DNA from: Oscillibacter sp.
Lineage (GTDB): Bacteria; Bacillota; Clostridia; Oscillospirales; Oscillospiraceae
Assembly: GCA_022652815.1 (NCBI GenBank)
Contig: JALCRR010000009.1
Span: forward strand, 1-59,404
Direction: 5' to 3'
Length of the DNA: 59,404 nucleotides
This document shows, piece by piece, positions 26,629-34,828 of this stretch. Every line of letters begins with the position of its first letter. Position 1 is the first letter of the stretch. Below the pieces are notes generated by a model that searched no databases, had not been told where the DNA came from, and was given only the letters and a program-made list of their open reading frames with translations. The position numbers and the translations under genes are program-made.

Positions 26629-27072
26629 ATGGAGTATTTCGATAAGCCCACCACGCAGGAGATTCACAAGGAAATCGACCTGATTCAGTCCTGCATCAGC
26701 CGCATGGCACAGAATTCCTTTCTCATCAAGGGATGGACGGTGACGTTGTTTGCGGTGCTGCTGGGTCTGCTGCCGGAACGGGTAAATCCTCGCCTTTTGG
26801 GGGTGGTAATGCTGGGCATTACGGTCATGTTCTGGTTTCTGGACGGCTTCTTTGTGAAAACGGAGCGGAACTACCGTGCGCTGTACTCCTGGGTTCTTGT
26901 TCAGCGTCCGCAGGGTAGCCGGGAGCTGCTTTACGAGCTGAACCTTAAAAAGTTTAACGGCAAAGGACTTAAGATGACCTCTATCTGGAAAGCCGTGTTT
27001 TCCAAAACGCTGATCCCCTTCTACGTCATTCCCGCGATTGTAAGCGTGCTTTTCATTGTAAAGAGCTTTTGA
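26629..27072 (+). CDS. Small membrane protein between two TIR genes, candidate effector
   Basis: The 147-residue protein has an N-terminal amphipathic helix (EIHKEIDLIQSCISRMAQNSFLIK), two central membrane helices (GWTVTLFAVLLGLL; LLGVVMLGITVMFWFLDGFF), a charged cytosolic stretch and a third hydrophobic segment at the C-terminus (LIPFYVIPAIVSVLFIV). The motif FWFLDGFFVKTERNYRALYSW looks conserved-family-like, but no named domain is assigned. The topology resembles the SLATT-type 2TM effectors associated with nucleotide-signal defence. Position between two TIR genes, 11 nt after the first and 21 nt before the next, suggests a pore-forming or membrane-depolarising output. Function is inference. 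Confidence 0.7.
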   Translation: MEYFDKPTTQEIHKEIDLIQSCISRMAQNSFLIKGWTVTLFAVLLGLLPERVNPRLLGVVMLGITVMFWFLDGFFVKTERNYRALYSWVLVQRPQGSRELLYELNLKKFNGKGLKMTSIWKAVFSKTLIPFYVIPAIVSVLFIVKSF

Positions 27073-27093
27073 AGCTGAAAGGGGTGTATTTTC

Positions 27094-27705
27094 ATGGCAC
27101 ACAAGACGTTTATTTCCTACAAATACTCCGAATGCTGCGATTTGCGTGACCGCATCATCACGGCCCTCGGCGATGACGCCACCTACTATCAGGGCGAGAC
27201 CAGCGACTCCCCCGACATGACCGATCTGAAAACCGCCACCATTCGGAAAAAGCTCTCCGACATGCTCTACGGCACCTCCGTCACGATTGTAATTTTGTCT
27301 CCGCACATGACGGAGAGTCGCTGGATTGACTGGGAAATCGAGTACAGTCTGCAGAAAAACACCCGGCAGGGGCGCACCTCCCAGACCAACGGGGTCGTGG
27401 GCGTGATTCAAAAGGTCGATGGCAGCTACAACTGGCTGGAAAGCACCGGCCAAAACTGTCATGGTGACAGCACCATTTCCTATGACGACAGTCTGCTGTA
27501 CCCGATCATCGCCAAAAACCACTTCAATTCTGACCCGGAACAGTGGCACTGCCCCCAATGCAGGACGTTCGACTGGCTCAACGGCTCTTACATTGCATTT
27601 GTTGCAGAGGACGCCTTCCTCGCCGATCCCGGTCAGTATATTGACAACGCCTACGACAAGAGCGAAAACGACGGCGCGGGCTATTGCCTTCGGCGCTCCC
27701 GCTGA
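27094..27705 (+). CDS. TIR-like (ThsB/DUF1863-type) protein, candidate signal-generating enzyme
   Basis: The 203-residue protein opens with HKTFISYKYSECCDLRDRII, then LSDMLYGTSVTIVILSPHMTESRWIDWEIEYSL. This is the TIR-like fold of the ThsB group, with the likely catalytic Glu in DWEIEY. In Thoeris, ThsB senses infection and makes a cyclic ADP-ribose messenger for ThsA. No ThsA (SIR2/SLOG) is visible here; the neighbouring membrane protein may take the effector role. The C-terminal part has a CPQC pair. It ends the operon before a bidirectional terminator. Confidence 0.75.
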   Translation: MAHKTFISYKYSECCDLRDRIITALGDDATYYQGETSDSPDMTDLKTATIRKKLSDMLYGTSVTIVILSPHMTESRWIDWEIEYSLQKNTRQGRTSQTNGVVGVIQKVDGSYNWLESTGQNCHGDSTISYDDSLLYPIIAKNHFNSDPEQWHCPQCRTFDWLNGSYIAFVAEDAFLADPGQYIDNAYDKSENDGAGYCLRRSR

Positions 27706-27745
27706 GTTTTTCGTACGACGTTTCTAAACAGAATATGGAACACAA

Positions 27746-27778
27746 AAGGACGCTCCCTCACCGCGAAGGAGCGTCCTT
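27746..27778. terminator. Bidirectional terminator between the two defence operons
   Basis: AAGGACGCTCC and GGAGCGTCCTT form a perfect 11-bp stem with an 11-nt loop, between genes ending at 27705 (plus) and 27783 (minus). Confidence 0.8.
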
Positions 27779-27782
27779 GTTC

Positions 27783-28601
27783 TTATGTAGCAGCGACTTC
27801 CCCGACGTCCTCCACCAAAACTCCTAACTCTAACAAAGCCAGGGAGATCTGTGAAAGCAGCGAAAAGCCACCTTTTTCCCGGTACTCAATCTGTTGGGCA
27901 TCATAGGCTGCCAAAAGTGTTTTGCCCAGATCGTCCAGATCATAGTCCCCGCAGCCCAGATTCACAAGTTCAGCGTCCATCTCCTGTGCAGCATGAATCA
28001 GTTGCTCATCGCTTTCGATTGCCTCTACGCTGCAGCCCCAATTGCGTGCATCCGGCTTAAGGTCTTTTCCAAGCTCATAAAGCTTTTCATACGGGCCGGA
28101 ACACCGACAGGAGACAAGATAGCTCTCCACCGACGGATAGCTCAGCAGAAGCTGCCCCTGAAAGCCGCTCTCCTGAATGGCTTCTTTGCTGCCTTCCTTG
28201 TAGTATGGGTCTGCATATCGCCGCACATATCTGCGCAGTTCATTTTTATGATAGCTCTTTGGGTCCCTGTCATAGAGCAGAAAGATGGGCATATTCTCCG
28301 GCTTAAGCGTAGGAAATTCGCTGTGCAATCGAGCAAACAAACGGTTAACACTCTCCGGCGTAATTCCCGTGATCTGATTCTGCGGCAGGTTCAATCCAAT
28401 GATACGGGATTTTTGATTCCCTCGGTAGCCGATGAATTCATCGGTTCCCCGACGTAGCTCCTCCATGTGGTACCCCAGCAAATCCACAAAAATTCGTTTC
28501 AGCAGTCTCAACTCAGTTCCGCCCCCGGGTCTTCCGCCCTCAACAATGAAAACCACATTGCCCGGATTGTGGGTGCGATTCAGCTTATATGTCTTCGCCA
28601 T
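27783..28601 (-). CDS. RloB/AbiLii-like TOPRIM-type protein
   Basis: The 272-residue protein starts at 28601, inside the last codons of the ATPase gene (17-bp overlap; GAGGGG 9 nt upstream). VVFIVEGG..GTELRLLKRIF gives the acidic residue of a TOPRIM/RloB-like fold, with a short Gly-rich insertion between EG and TE. IFLLYDRDPKS gives the DxD pair, and YPSVESYLVS is also typical. RloB-type proteins work with a RloA/AbiLi ATPase in restriction-linked or abortive-infection modules and are thought to be nucleases. The longer upstream reading frame lies within the ATPase gene and was not used. Confidence 0.7.
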   Translation of the reverse strand: MAKTYKLNRTHNPGNVVFIVEGGRPGGGTELRLLKRIFVDLLGYHMEELRRGTDEFIGYRGNQKSRIIGLNLPQNQITGITPESVNRLFARLHSEFPTLKPENMPIFLLYDRDPKSYHKNELRRYVRRYADPYYKEGSKEAIQESGFQGQLLLSYPSVESYLVSCRCSGPYEKLYELGKDLKPDARNWGCSVEAIESDEQLIHAAQEMDAELVNLGCGDYDLDDLGKTLLAAYDAQQIEYREKGGFSLLSQISLALLELGVLVEDVGEVAAT

Positions 28602-29718
28602 AGTCCGGAAGCCCCTCAAACATACCGCCGAGGTACATTTTCTCCAGATTCTGCGCCTCTCTGGGCTTGTATTTGGAAATTCTCTCCACCGTGCTGCCGC
28701 GTTTCCCATGGAAGGTCACCATTTGGATCTGGTCAGGGCGAAACACGGCGTTGGAAATCAGATTGGTCCCGTGAGAACTGATAAAAAGCTGGGATTGGTC
28801 GGCTTTTTTCATGAAAAAGCGCACGATTTTCTCCGCAAGATTGTTATGCAGACTGTTGCCAAACTCGTCTATGAGCAGCATGCCGGGCCTTTCAATGGCG
28901 TCGATCAGGTGGGGCAGCATTGATATAAACACCCGGTTGCCCTGCGCCTCCAGCGCAAGCGGCATCGGAAGCTGAAAATCATTGCGTTTCATGAACACAT
29001 GCTTCTGGTCACCGTAGTTAAGGGCAACATCCTCCCCCTGCGACTGGCTGCCAAATTCCACGAAAAAGTCATAGTGAAATTCCTTTAAGTAGCAATTAAG
29101 CGCATCCACGCCGTTCTTTTCTGCGTACATTTCCACGTGTTTTACGATAGCGGCTTCAAAGTTATCTCCATCAATGCAGGTGGAGTTGAGAATGAATTCC
29201 ATCAGTTCATGGAGTACGGGATGCTGGGGAAAGCGCCCAGTATTAAACGATGCCGTGCGCAGATATGCCGTCTGCCCATCCAGCTGGTCATCTGAAATCA
29301 GATTTTCGCCCAGATTCAGCTCCCCATGGGTTCCTCTGCGGGCGAGAACCTTCTTGCCGTCCACCACCAGCAGTTCATCCAGACACTCCTGTTCCACATC
29401 AAAGCCAACCGTATAGGAAACAAGTGCGCCCTGAATTAAAAACTCATAGGCCGCCTGAAAGCGCTTTTCCGTTCCGAAGAGACACTTGTTCCACTTCAGA
29501 ATAATATTTTCGCCCTTCATCAACTTGAGCAGAAAGTTAATTCCTTTCAGCGCGTTGGTCTTGCCTGACGCATTGGGTCCGACGAAAAAGCCGCCCTTCA
29601 GTACTCCGTTGGACGAGACATTCGTTTCATTGAGAATCCCGTACTTGGACGGGGTAAAGTCAAAAATCGTCTTTTCTCGAAACGAGAGAAAGTTTGTCAA
29701 CGTCATTTTTGTCAGCAT
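28585..29718 (-). CDS. RloA/AbiLi-like AAA ATPase (defence)
   Basis: The 377-residue protein has an SMC/RecF-like ATPase head: LTNFLSFREKTIFDFTPSK at the N-terminus, Walker A GPNASGKTNAL near residue 50, Walker B GMLLIDEFGNSLHNNL and the switch His SSHGTNL. This layout is the AAA_21 type found in AbiLi, RloA and OLD-like systems. Paired with the TOPRIM-type gene that overlaps its end, it forms a two-gene abortive-infection-like module transcribed toward the TIR operon. It is the only minus-strand gene reading into the defence insert from the right; its promoter should lie in 29719-29850. Confidence 0.78.
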   Translation of the reverse strand: MLTKMTLTNFLSFREKTIFDFTPSKYGILNETNVSSNGVLKGGFFVGPNASGKTNALKGINFLLKLMKGENIILKWNKCLFGTEKRFQAAYEFLIQGALVSYTVGFDVEQECLDELLVVDGKKVLARRGTHGELNLGENLISDDQLDGQTAYLRTASFNTGRFPQHPVLHELMEFILNSTCIDGDNFEAAIVKHVEMYAEKNGVDALNCYLKEFHYDFFVEFGSQSQGEDVALNYGDQKHVFMKRNDFQLPMPLALEAQGNRVFISMLPHLIDAIERPGMLLIDEFGNSLHNNLAEKIVRFFMKKADQSQLFISSHGTNLISNAVFRPDQIQMVTFHGKRGSTVERISKYKPREAQNLEKMYLGGMFEGLPDYGEDI

Positions 29719-29853
29719 TGCAAGCCTTCCTTTCCGCTGTTTCCTGTCAGTCTTGCCACAGTTCTTCTATCTTATTCTGGTTTAAACCCTATGTCAACGG
29801 TTTCCTGTAATTTTTTTACACTTTGTTCTTTGCCTGGGATAGATTTGTACTGG

Positions 29854-29890
29854 CAGCCCCGGAGAATTCTCTCCGGGGCTGTCGCTTTTT
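29854..29890 (+). terminator. Terminator hairpin, copy 2 of the identical pair
   Basis: The 28-nt core is identical to that at 25597-25624 and is again followed by a run of T on the plus strand. No plus-strand gene precedes it here, so in this place it has no obvious transcript to end; it marks the right edge of the defence insert. Confidence 0.85.
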
Positions 29891-30606
29891 TATTCTTTTA
29901 CCGCTGATTCCAGTCCGGCTGCGGCGAGCTTTCGGTCAAAACCGCCGCCCCGGTAAACCAGTGTCAAGGTCCGCACCATCTCGTGGGTCAGATTCAGCTT
30001 ACCGCCCCCGTCTCCCTGCAGGATTCCGGCGGTCATCAGCGCGGAAATCACGCCCCGGAACGTCTGGGGCACATCGTTCAGCGTTTCATAGACGGTCTGT
30101 ACCGCCGTCTGCTGTTTTACCATGGTCTGTTCCTCCTCGTAGCGGGGGCGGAAGCCGCCCACCGTAAATTTCATCGCTCTGACCCGAATTTGGACCTCTC
30201 CGCCGTTAGCGTCACTTCCCGCGCCCGTGTTGCCCTCGATGGTCAAAAGGCCGTCCACGCCGCGATTTTGGGCTACCAGGCCGATGTGCTGAATCACGCT
30301 GCCGCTAAAGCGCAGAAACACGAGGTCGCCGGGGCGCAAACTCTCCGGCTCCACCCAAAGACCGTGGGCTTTGGCGTAAGACGCCAGCGCGCCGCAGGAC
30401 GCGGTCTTTCCCCCGCCGTAAAAGAGGGCGGACGCGCCGCCCTCCCGGAACAGCCACCAGAGAAACACGCAGCACCACGGGTAATCGTCTCCGGACACCT
30501 CCCGGCCGTAGTAGGCGGTGTTGTACTTCACGCGGTTGCTCCCGGCGGGGAACTCCTTCGTCCCCACCTCGCCCTTTGCAAGGGCGATCAAGTTTTCCGC
30601 CGTCAT
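29890..30606 (-). CDS. Phage endolysin (CHAP-type amidase/endopeptidase)
   Basis: The 238-residue protein starts at 30606 (GGAG 8 nt upstream, ATGA overlap with the preceding gene). The N-terminal ~150 residues form a CHAP/NlpC-like hydrolase: YPWCCVFLWWLFREGGASALF with the catalytic Cys, LRPGDLVFLRF, and VIQHIGLVAQNRGVDGLLTIEGNT with the catalytic His. The C-terminal ~80 residues (FRGVISALMTAGILQGDGGGKLNL) look like a cell-wall-binding SLH-like or peptidoglycan-binding repeat. It would cleave host peptidoglycan for lysis. It is the last gene of the minus-strand morphogenesis operon. No holin was identified beside it. Confidence 0.85.
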   Translation of the reverse strand: MTAENLIALAKGEVGTKEFPAGSNRVKYNTAYYGREVSGDDYPWCCVFLWWLFREGGASALFYGGGKTASCGALASYAKAHGLWVEPESLRPGDLVFLRFSGSVIQHIGLVAQNRGVDGLLTIEGNTGAGSDANGGEVQIRVRAMKFTVGGFRPRYEEEQTMVKQQTAVQTVYETLNDVPQTFRGVISALMTAGILQGDGGGKLNLTHEMVRTLTLVYRGGGFDRKLAAAGLESAVKE

Positions 30607-31112
30607 GCTGTGATCTCCACGCATACCGCGCCGGTGAGTGCAGCGTAGAGCGTCCCCTCGGCGGTCATTTCGCCGCAGGGCACCACGCTCCACTGAAGAT
30701 GTGCGGGCATCAGGCGCGTGAGCGCGCTCTCCAGCGCCCCGGTGTCACCGGGCAGGCGATTTTCCGATACGGCAGTTACTTCCGCCGTCCAGTTTGCGAA
30801 ATCCTCCGCCACCTCGCCCCGGTCGGCACCGCCTATGCTGACGCATAGCCCCCGCAGATACGCCGGCGTCACCGTCTGACCGCCGGAAAGCGCCGTCAGA
30901 ATCCGCGCCCGGCGCTCGGCAAGACTGCCTGCGGAGGAAAGGCCGTAGTCTCGCTCCCACAGGGCAAGCCCCGCCTCGTCCGCCGTCTGTACGGACAGTC
31001 TGGCGTTCTGCGCGTCCGCGGCTTGGGACAGCTCCGCAACCCCACCGTCGATGGCGGTCAGCGTCTCCCCCACCGGGGAGATGTTCTTTAGAAAATCAGG
31101 AAGTCTTGCCAT
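30603..31112 (-). CDS. Phage tail/baseplate protein, YmfQ (DUF2313)-like
   Basis: The 169-residue protein follows the baseplate J gene directly, as YmfQ/XkdU-type proteins do in PBSX- and Mu-like tails. It has ERDYGLSSAGSLAERRARILTALSGGQTVTPAYL, the pattern of DUF2313 (gp48-like), which links baseplate and fibre. It overlaps the endolysin by 4 nt. No tail-fibre gene follows; normally one would be expected here. Confidence 0.75.
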   Translation of the reverse strand: MARLPDFLKNISPVGETLTAIDGGVAELSQAADAQNARLSVQTADEAGLALWERDYGLSSAGSLAERRARILTALSGGQTVTPAYLRGLCVSIGGADRGEVAEDFANWTAEVTAVSENRLPGDTGALESALTRLMPAHLQWSVVPCGEMTAEGTLYAALTGAVCVEITA

Positions 31113-31115
31113 GGC

Positions 31116-31910
31116 TTAACCCTCCGTTTCCGCTTCCGTCAGCGTGACGGTTCCCGCCACGGGGATTGCCCGGGCAGCAAGCGTCACGCTCTGGGTGCCG
31201 CCCTGGAGCGTGAACCCGGTCACGTCGGCAACGCCGCTGCACTCCAGCAGCAGGCGGGACACCTTGGCATAACTGACCGTACTGGTTTTCAGGGCGTTTT
31301 CGGCGCAAAACGCGGTCAGTGCCGCGGTAAAGGCGGTCTGTACGGTTGACAGCGCCGCGCCGTCCATCAGCGTCACCGTGGCAGCGACGTTCAAGCCCGT
31401 TTCGGTTGGCGCAAACACCTGCGCGTCCGCGCCCACGGGACGGTTTGCGTCCACCACAGCCTGTGCCGCAGCAAGCAGCGCGGTCGATGCCGCCCGTCCG
31501 GCGGTATCCACTGCCAGAATGTCCACTGTGCCGTTGCCTCGGGCAAGGGGCAGGACTTTCACCCGCAAAATCCCCTCCACGCCGGTGCACCACGCAGTGT
31601 AGTGGTCGGCGTTGCCGGAGGCGGGCAGCGCGGAAAGCCGGGCAAGCGTCCGGGCACGCAGCGCCTCGTCCCCCTCGCCGTCCAGCCGGGTAACGCCCCG
31701 GTCGGCGCAGAGGTTGGTCAAATCGTTGCCAACGGCCTCAGACACGAACGCCCGCAGGGCAAGGCCGTCGATTGCCGTGGCGTAAAGCTCGGCCATGGCG
31801 TCGGCGCAATCGCGGAGCACGTCACCGGCGAAGCTGCCCTCGTCGGTACTGCCGGGGCCAGTGTAGGCGGCGGTGAGCCGCGTGAGAATGGCGTCTTTTG
31901 TAAATTCCAT
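31116..31910 (-). CDS. Baseplate J-like protein (gp47/XkdT family)
   Basis: The 264-residue protein has the baseplate J pattern: GSFAGDVLRDCADAMAELYA, RGVTRLDGEGDEALRARTLARL, and NADHYTAWCTGVEGILRVKV. It forms the baseplate wedge of contractile tails. It is shorter than the usual ~350 residues. Its start overlaps the stop of the gp25/DUF2634-like gene by one base. Confidence 0.85.
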   Translation of the reverse strand: MEFTKDAILTRLTAAYTGPGSTDEGSFAGDVLRDCADAMAELYATAIDGLALRAFVSEAVGNDLTNLCADRGVTRLDGEGDEALRARTLARLSALPASGNADHYTAWCTGVEGILRVKVLPLARGNGTVDILAVDTAGRAASTALLAAAQAVVDANRPVGADAQVFAPTETGLNVAATVTLMDGAALSTVQTAFTAALTAFCAENALKTSTVSYAKVSRLLLECSGVADVTGFTLQGGTQSVTLAARAIPVAGTVTLTEAETEG

Positions 31911-32341
31911 TAGAGTTCCCCCTCCCAGCTTTGCTGAAGTTCTTCATAAATCGTGTGGACGGTAAACGTCACCGTCACAGCCGCGCCGCTGAAAACGAAG
32001 GCAAATCCGTCCACGGATGTGATGTACGGGCTGACCGTCAGCGTCTCGCGGATTTCCCGGCGCAGCTGACTTTGCAAAATGCCCCGATCCGTCTCCCCCA
32101 GCAGCGCGGAAAGTCCGCTGCCGTAGTCGTTTGAGTGGGCGGAGTACCGGAACCGCTCGTTTTCCGGCGCCAGCGCCAGATGCACCCAAATTTTCAGTGC
32201 CTCCGCGCCAGACACGGTATAGGGCTTGCCGTTTCGCAGGGCAAAGGTGCCCGCGTCCCAGTCCACAGCCCACTCGGTGTAAAGGGGCAGCGCTTCTTGC
32301 GCCTGCGCCGGCGCGGTTTCCTCCCAGTCGGGAAAAATCAT
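31910..32341 (-). CDS. Phage baseplate protein, XkdS-like (DUF2634)
   Basis: The 143-residue protein resembles DUF2634/XkdS, the gp25-like wedge component. Features are the N-terminal FPDWEE, the central YSAHSNDYGSGLSALLGE and REIRETLTVSPYITSVDGF. Position between the DUF2577-like and baseplate J genes matches the PBSX gene order. Confidence 0.78.
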   Translation of the reverse strand: MIFPDWEETAPAQAQEALPLYTEWAVDWDAGTFALRNGKPYTVSGAEALKIWVHLALAPENERFRYSAHSNDYGSGLSALLGETDRGILQSQLRREIRETLTVSPYITSVDGFAFVFSGAAVTVTFTVHTIYEELQQSWEGEL

Positions 32342-32345
32342 GTGG

Positions 32346-32588
32346 TCACACTCCCTCCGTTTTTCCTAAAATCAAAAATCCGTCGCCGCAATTAAGCAGC
32401 GCCAGCGTGCAGCCGACGTCCTCGTTGGCAAACGTCTGCCCCGTTAATCGATGCAGGCCGTCTGTCAAGTCCGTACCGCCCACGGCAACCGTCAAGGGCG
32501 CGATGGCCTTCAGCGTGCCGAAGCAGCCGCCGCAAGCCCCGGACGCCCGGGGCGTCAGAAGCTCCAAAAGCTCGGAATAGATGTTCAT
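32346..32588 (-). CDS. Small phage baseplate protein, XkdR-position (DUF2577-like)
   Basis: The 80-residue protein starts at 32588 (GGAGG 5 nt upstream); a longer frame runs into the repeat element and is rejected. The sequence MNIYSELLELLTPRASG and VAVGGTDLTDGLHRLTGQTF has no clear domain. Length and place between the gpD-like and DUF2634 genes match the small XkdR-type protein. A conserved CGGC lies near residue 20. Confidence 0.6.
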   Translation of the reverse strand: MNIYSELLELLTPRASGACGGCFGTLKAIAPLTVAVGGTDLTDGLHRLTGQTFANEDVGCTLALLNCGDGFLILGKTEGV

Positions 32589-32706
32589 GTTGTCCTCCTT
32601 GCAGATCATGCACACACCGTGTGCGGAAGATGCGGCAACTGCCGCCAAAACCCACGCTGATGCGTGGAGAGAAATGCGGCGCTCTGCCGCAGAGGATGCG
32701 GCCTTG

Positions 32707-33294
32707 CCGCAGGAATCCGCGCTGATGCGCAGAGGGAACTGCAACCCCCATTCTTTTTCGTCTTGCCGAAAAAGAATGCGCCTTGCAAGGTGGAAGAAAA
32801 AGGCGCTGATGACACACCCCACGGCAAGGCTTTGCCGCGGGGACCTCGTGTCTGGGGAACGCACGGAGAGGGTTTGAAAGAATCCGAGCCAATTCCCGCG
32901 TCTCGCGGAGGGGCTGGCAAAAACCTGTGGTACAAACCCGAAAGGCCTTTCCCTCTTGCCCGCGCGTTCCGCTTACCCGCAAGGGGTATGCGATATCCGT
33001 AAGGCGGCAAAGCCGCCAACGGCTATCCAATCGCTACGCACTACCTGGGCGGTAAATGTAAGCGCAAGCGATGTAGAAGCAGAGACAATGCAGGTTTCTT
33101 CCCCGGACGAAAACGACTGCGCGCTTTCGCGTCTACTGGATGCACCAAAGGTTTGCCGCAGACGAACTTTCAGCGCGTTTCTCTTACACCGTGCGAGGCG
33201 CGTTCTCTCTGGTCAAGACCAGAGAGAATGGGGACCGCAACCCTTGCGGCGGTGCGCCGCAGTTCTCCCCGGCTATCAGGCCGGGTTCCTGCGG
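32707..33294. repeat. Dispersed element copy A with terminal inverted repeats
   Basis: A 588-bp stretch between two tail genes is bounded by imperfect inverted repeats (left CCGCAGGAATCCGCGCTGATG; right arm reads CCGCAGGAACCCGGCCTGAT on the other strand). A perfect 12-bp hairpin CATTCTTTTTCG..CGAAAAAGAATG lies at 32749-32778 and a second hairpin (GCGTTCTCTCTGGTC..) near the right end. Related copies lie at 38115 and 42696. No reading frame is conserved with a known protein and no transposase is present. A partial extra terminal repeat (CACGCTGATGCGTGGAGAG) lies just to the left. Confidence 0.75.
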
Positions 33295-33310
33295 TGAAGG
33301 CTGGAATCCC

Positions 33311-34201
33311 TCACAGTTTCAGTGTCAGCTCCGTTGTGAACAGTCCCGCCTTCCAGCGGTGGGTCACGGCGGTAATGGTAAACGTCCCCCGCAGCCCCCA
33401 GTCGGGAAGATTTGCGGTCACGATGCCGCCGGATTTTAAGGCGAGGTCGCCCAGAACCGTTATATCGGCGGTAAAGGTCTTGCTCGTCAGCGCGGCTTTC
33501 GCCTGCGCCGAGGCGCCGGAGATGGCTCCCTGCAAGCTCTGCACCTGCTGGAACTGGCCGTATTTGGCGCGGTCTGCGGCATTTTCTGCGCTCCCCGCCA
33601 CCGCGCCGTTGGACTTCACCACCAGGCACCGATTGACGATGCTGCCAATGTCGCTGCGGCACACGATGTCCAGCACGTTTTCGGCTTTCAGCGTCGCCGC
33701 CGTTCCCACGGTCTTGGCGATGGCCAACTTCGTGCCGTCCATGGTAATCTCCCGGTCATCGCCCACCGCCCGGCGCAGAATGGAAAACGCGGAGTCTCCT
33801 GCCAGCGCCGTGATGACCTGATAGCCGCTCTTTGCGTCCACGGAGGCAATCGCGATGCCCAGCCGGGACGCCACCTGCGCGGCGATCTGCGCGCCGGTTC
33901 CGGCAAACACGCCGGAAAGCTCGTTGCGAGTCAGATAGATGCCACGGTCGCAGGCAGTGACGGTAAAGGTTTCCGGCGTGCGCTCCAAGGTCTGAACGGA
34001 GCCGAGAAACACGCGCTTGCCCTTGTCGTCCAGCAGCTGCACCGCGTCGCCGGTGGCGATGGTCAGCGTTTGGAAGTACGTGTCCGCCGTGGCGCGCCAG
34101 AACATGGCGGTCAGCGTGGCGGCGGCCTCCGTGCGGGCTTTTTGCAGCGTGATGACGCTGGCGATGTGCCCCACGGCGGTGCCTCGAATCGTCAAAATCA
34201 T
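33311..34201 (-). CDS. Phage late-control D / XkdQ-like baseplate hub protein
   Basis: The 296-residue protein starts at 34201, overlapping the LysM gene stop (ATGA). It has the gpD/XkdQ pattern: FTVTACDRGIYLTRNELSGVF, QIAAQVASRLGIAIASVD, FSILRRAVGDDREITMDGTKL, and C-terminal FTITAVTHRWKAGLFTTELTL. It forms the hub at the tail tip. The upstream LysM protein is its usual partner. Confidence 0.85.
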   Translation of the reverse strand: MILTIRGTAVGHIASVITLQKARTEAAATLTAMFWRATADTYFQTLTIATGDAVQLLDDKGKRVFLGSVQTLERTPETFTVTACDRGIYLTRNELSGVFAGTGAQIAAQVASRLGIAIASVDAKSGYQVITALAGDSAFSILRRAVGDDREITMDGTKLAIAKTVGTAATLKAENVLDIVCRSDIGSIVNRCLVVKSNGAVAGSAENAADRAKYGQFQQVQSLQGAISGASAQAKAALTSKTFTADITVLGDLALKSGGIVTANLPDWGLRGTFTITAVTHRWKAGLFTTELTLKL

Positions 34202-34818
34202 ACCGTCAGCACCGTCCCAATCTGCAAGGAGTGGGGGTTGGAGATGCCGTTTTTGGCGGCAAGCGTCCCCCACTTCGTGCCGTCTCCGTAAAGGCGGCAG
34301 GCGATGCCCCACAGGGTGTCGCCGCGCTTGACGGTGTAGGTTTTGGGCGCGGTGCGCTCATCGGTGCGGGCGGTGGTGGTTTTGGTTGCCGTGCTTGCGC
34401 CGCCCCCTGCCAGCGTGGATTTGAATTTGTACTCCCGGAGCGTCACGGAAATACCCACGTCCGCGTCACCCTCGCGCAGCGTCTCGGATACGTCCTCGAT
34501 GAGAAACGCGTCGTTGATGTCGCTATCCGAAACGATCAGGCGCACGGGGTCGCCGGAGTCCTGCCACGACCGCAGCCGGGTCAAAACCGTCTGGGGCGAC
34601 GTGCCGGTAAAAAACGGCGAATTCTCGTCCGGGAGAAACGTGGTCAGCCGAACCTCCCGCAGTCCCCTGCCGCCCCAAATGTTGGCGCTGCCGCCCATGG
34701 CAAGGGTGCAGACGCGGTTGGTGTTGGGGCGCGTCACCGTAATTTCGGCAGGATTCACTGTAAAGTAGATGCGCTCCACGCCGTTGTTGTGCCAAAGCAA
34801 AACCGTTCTTGTGTTCAT
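34198..34818 (-). CDS. LysM-domain tail protein (XkdP-like)
   Basis: The 206-residue protein starts at 34818 (GGAGG 6 nt upstream). The N-terminal ~130 residues are the XkdP/YqbP type (MGGSANIWGGRGLREVRLTTFLP, FLIEDVSETLREGDADVGISV). A C-terminal LysM motif follows (YTVKRGDTLWGIACRLYGDGTKWGTLAAKN). It joins tail tube, tape measure and baseplate in PBSX-like tails. Here the gene before it is not a normal tape measure. Confidence 0.85.
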   Translation of the reverse strand: MNTRTVLLWHNNGVERIYFTVNPAEITVTRPNTNRVCTLAMGGSANIWGGRGLREVRLTTFLPDENSPFFTGTSPQTVLTRLRSWQDSGDPVRLIVSDSDINDAFLIEDVSETLREGDADVGISVTLREYKFKSTLAGGGASTATKTTTARTDERTAPKTYTVKRGDTLWGIACRLYGDGTKWGTLAAKNGISNPHSLQIGTVLTV

Positions 34819-34828
34819 GGAAAACCTC

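Noticed and set aside
32589-33310. Reading frames inside elements A, B and C (e.g. with SAFFFHLARRILF)
   Set aside because: The similarity between copies is at DNA level in all frames, with shifts and stops; no start signal or domain supports translation.
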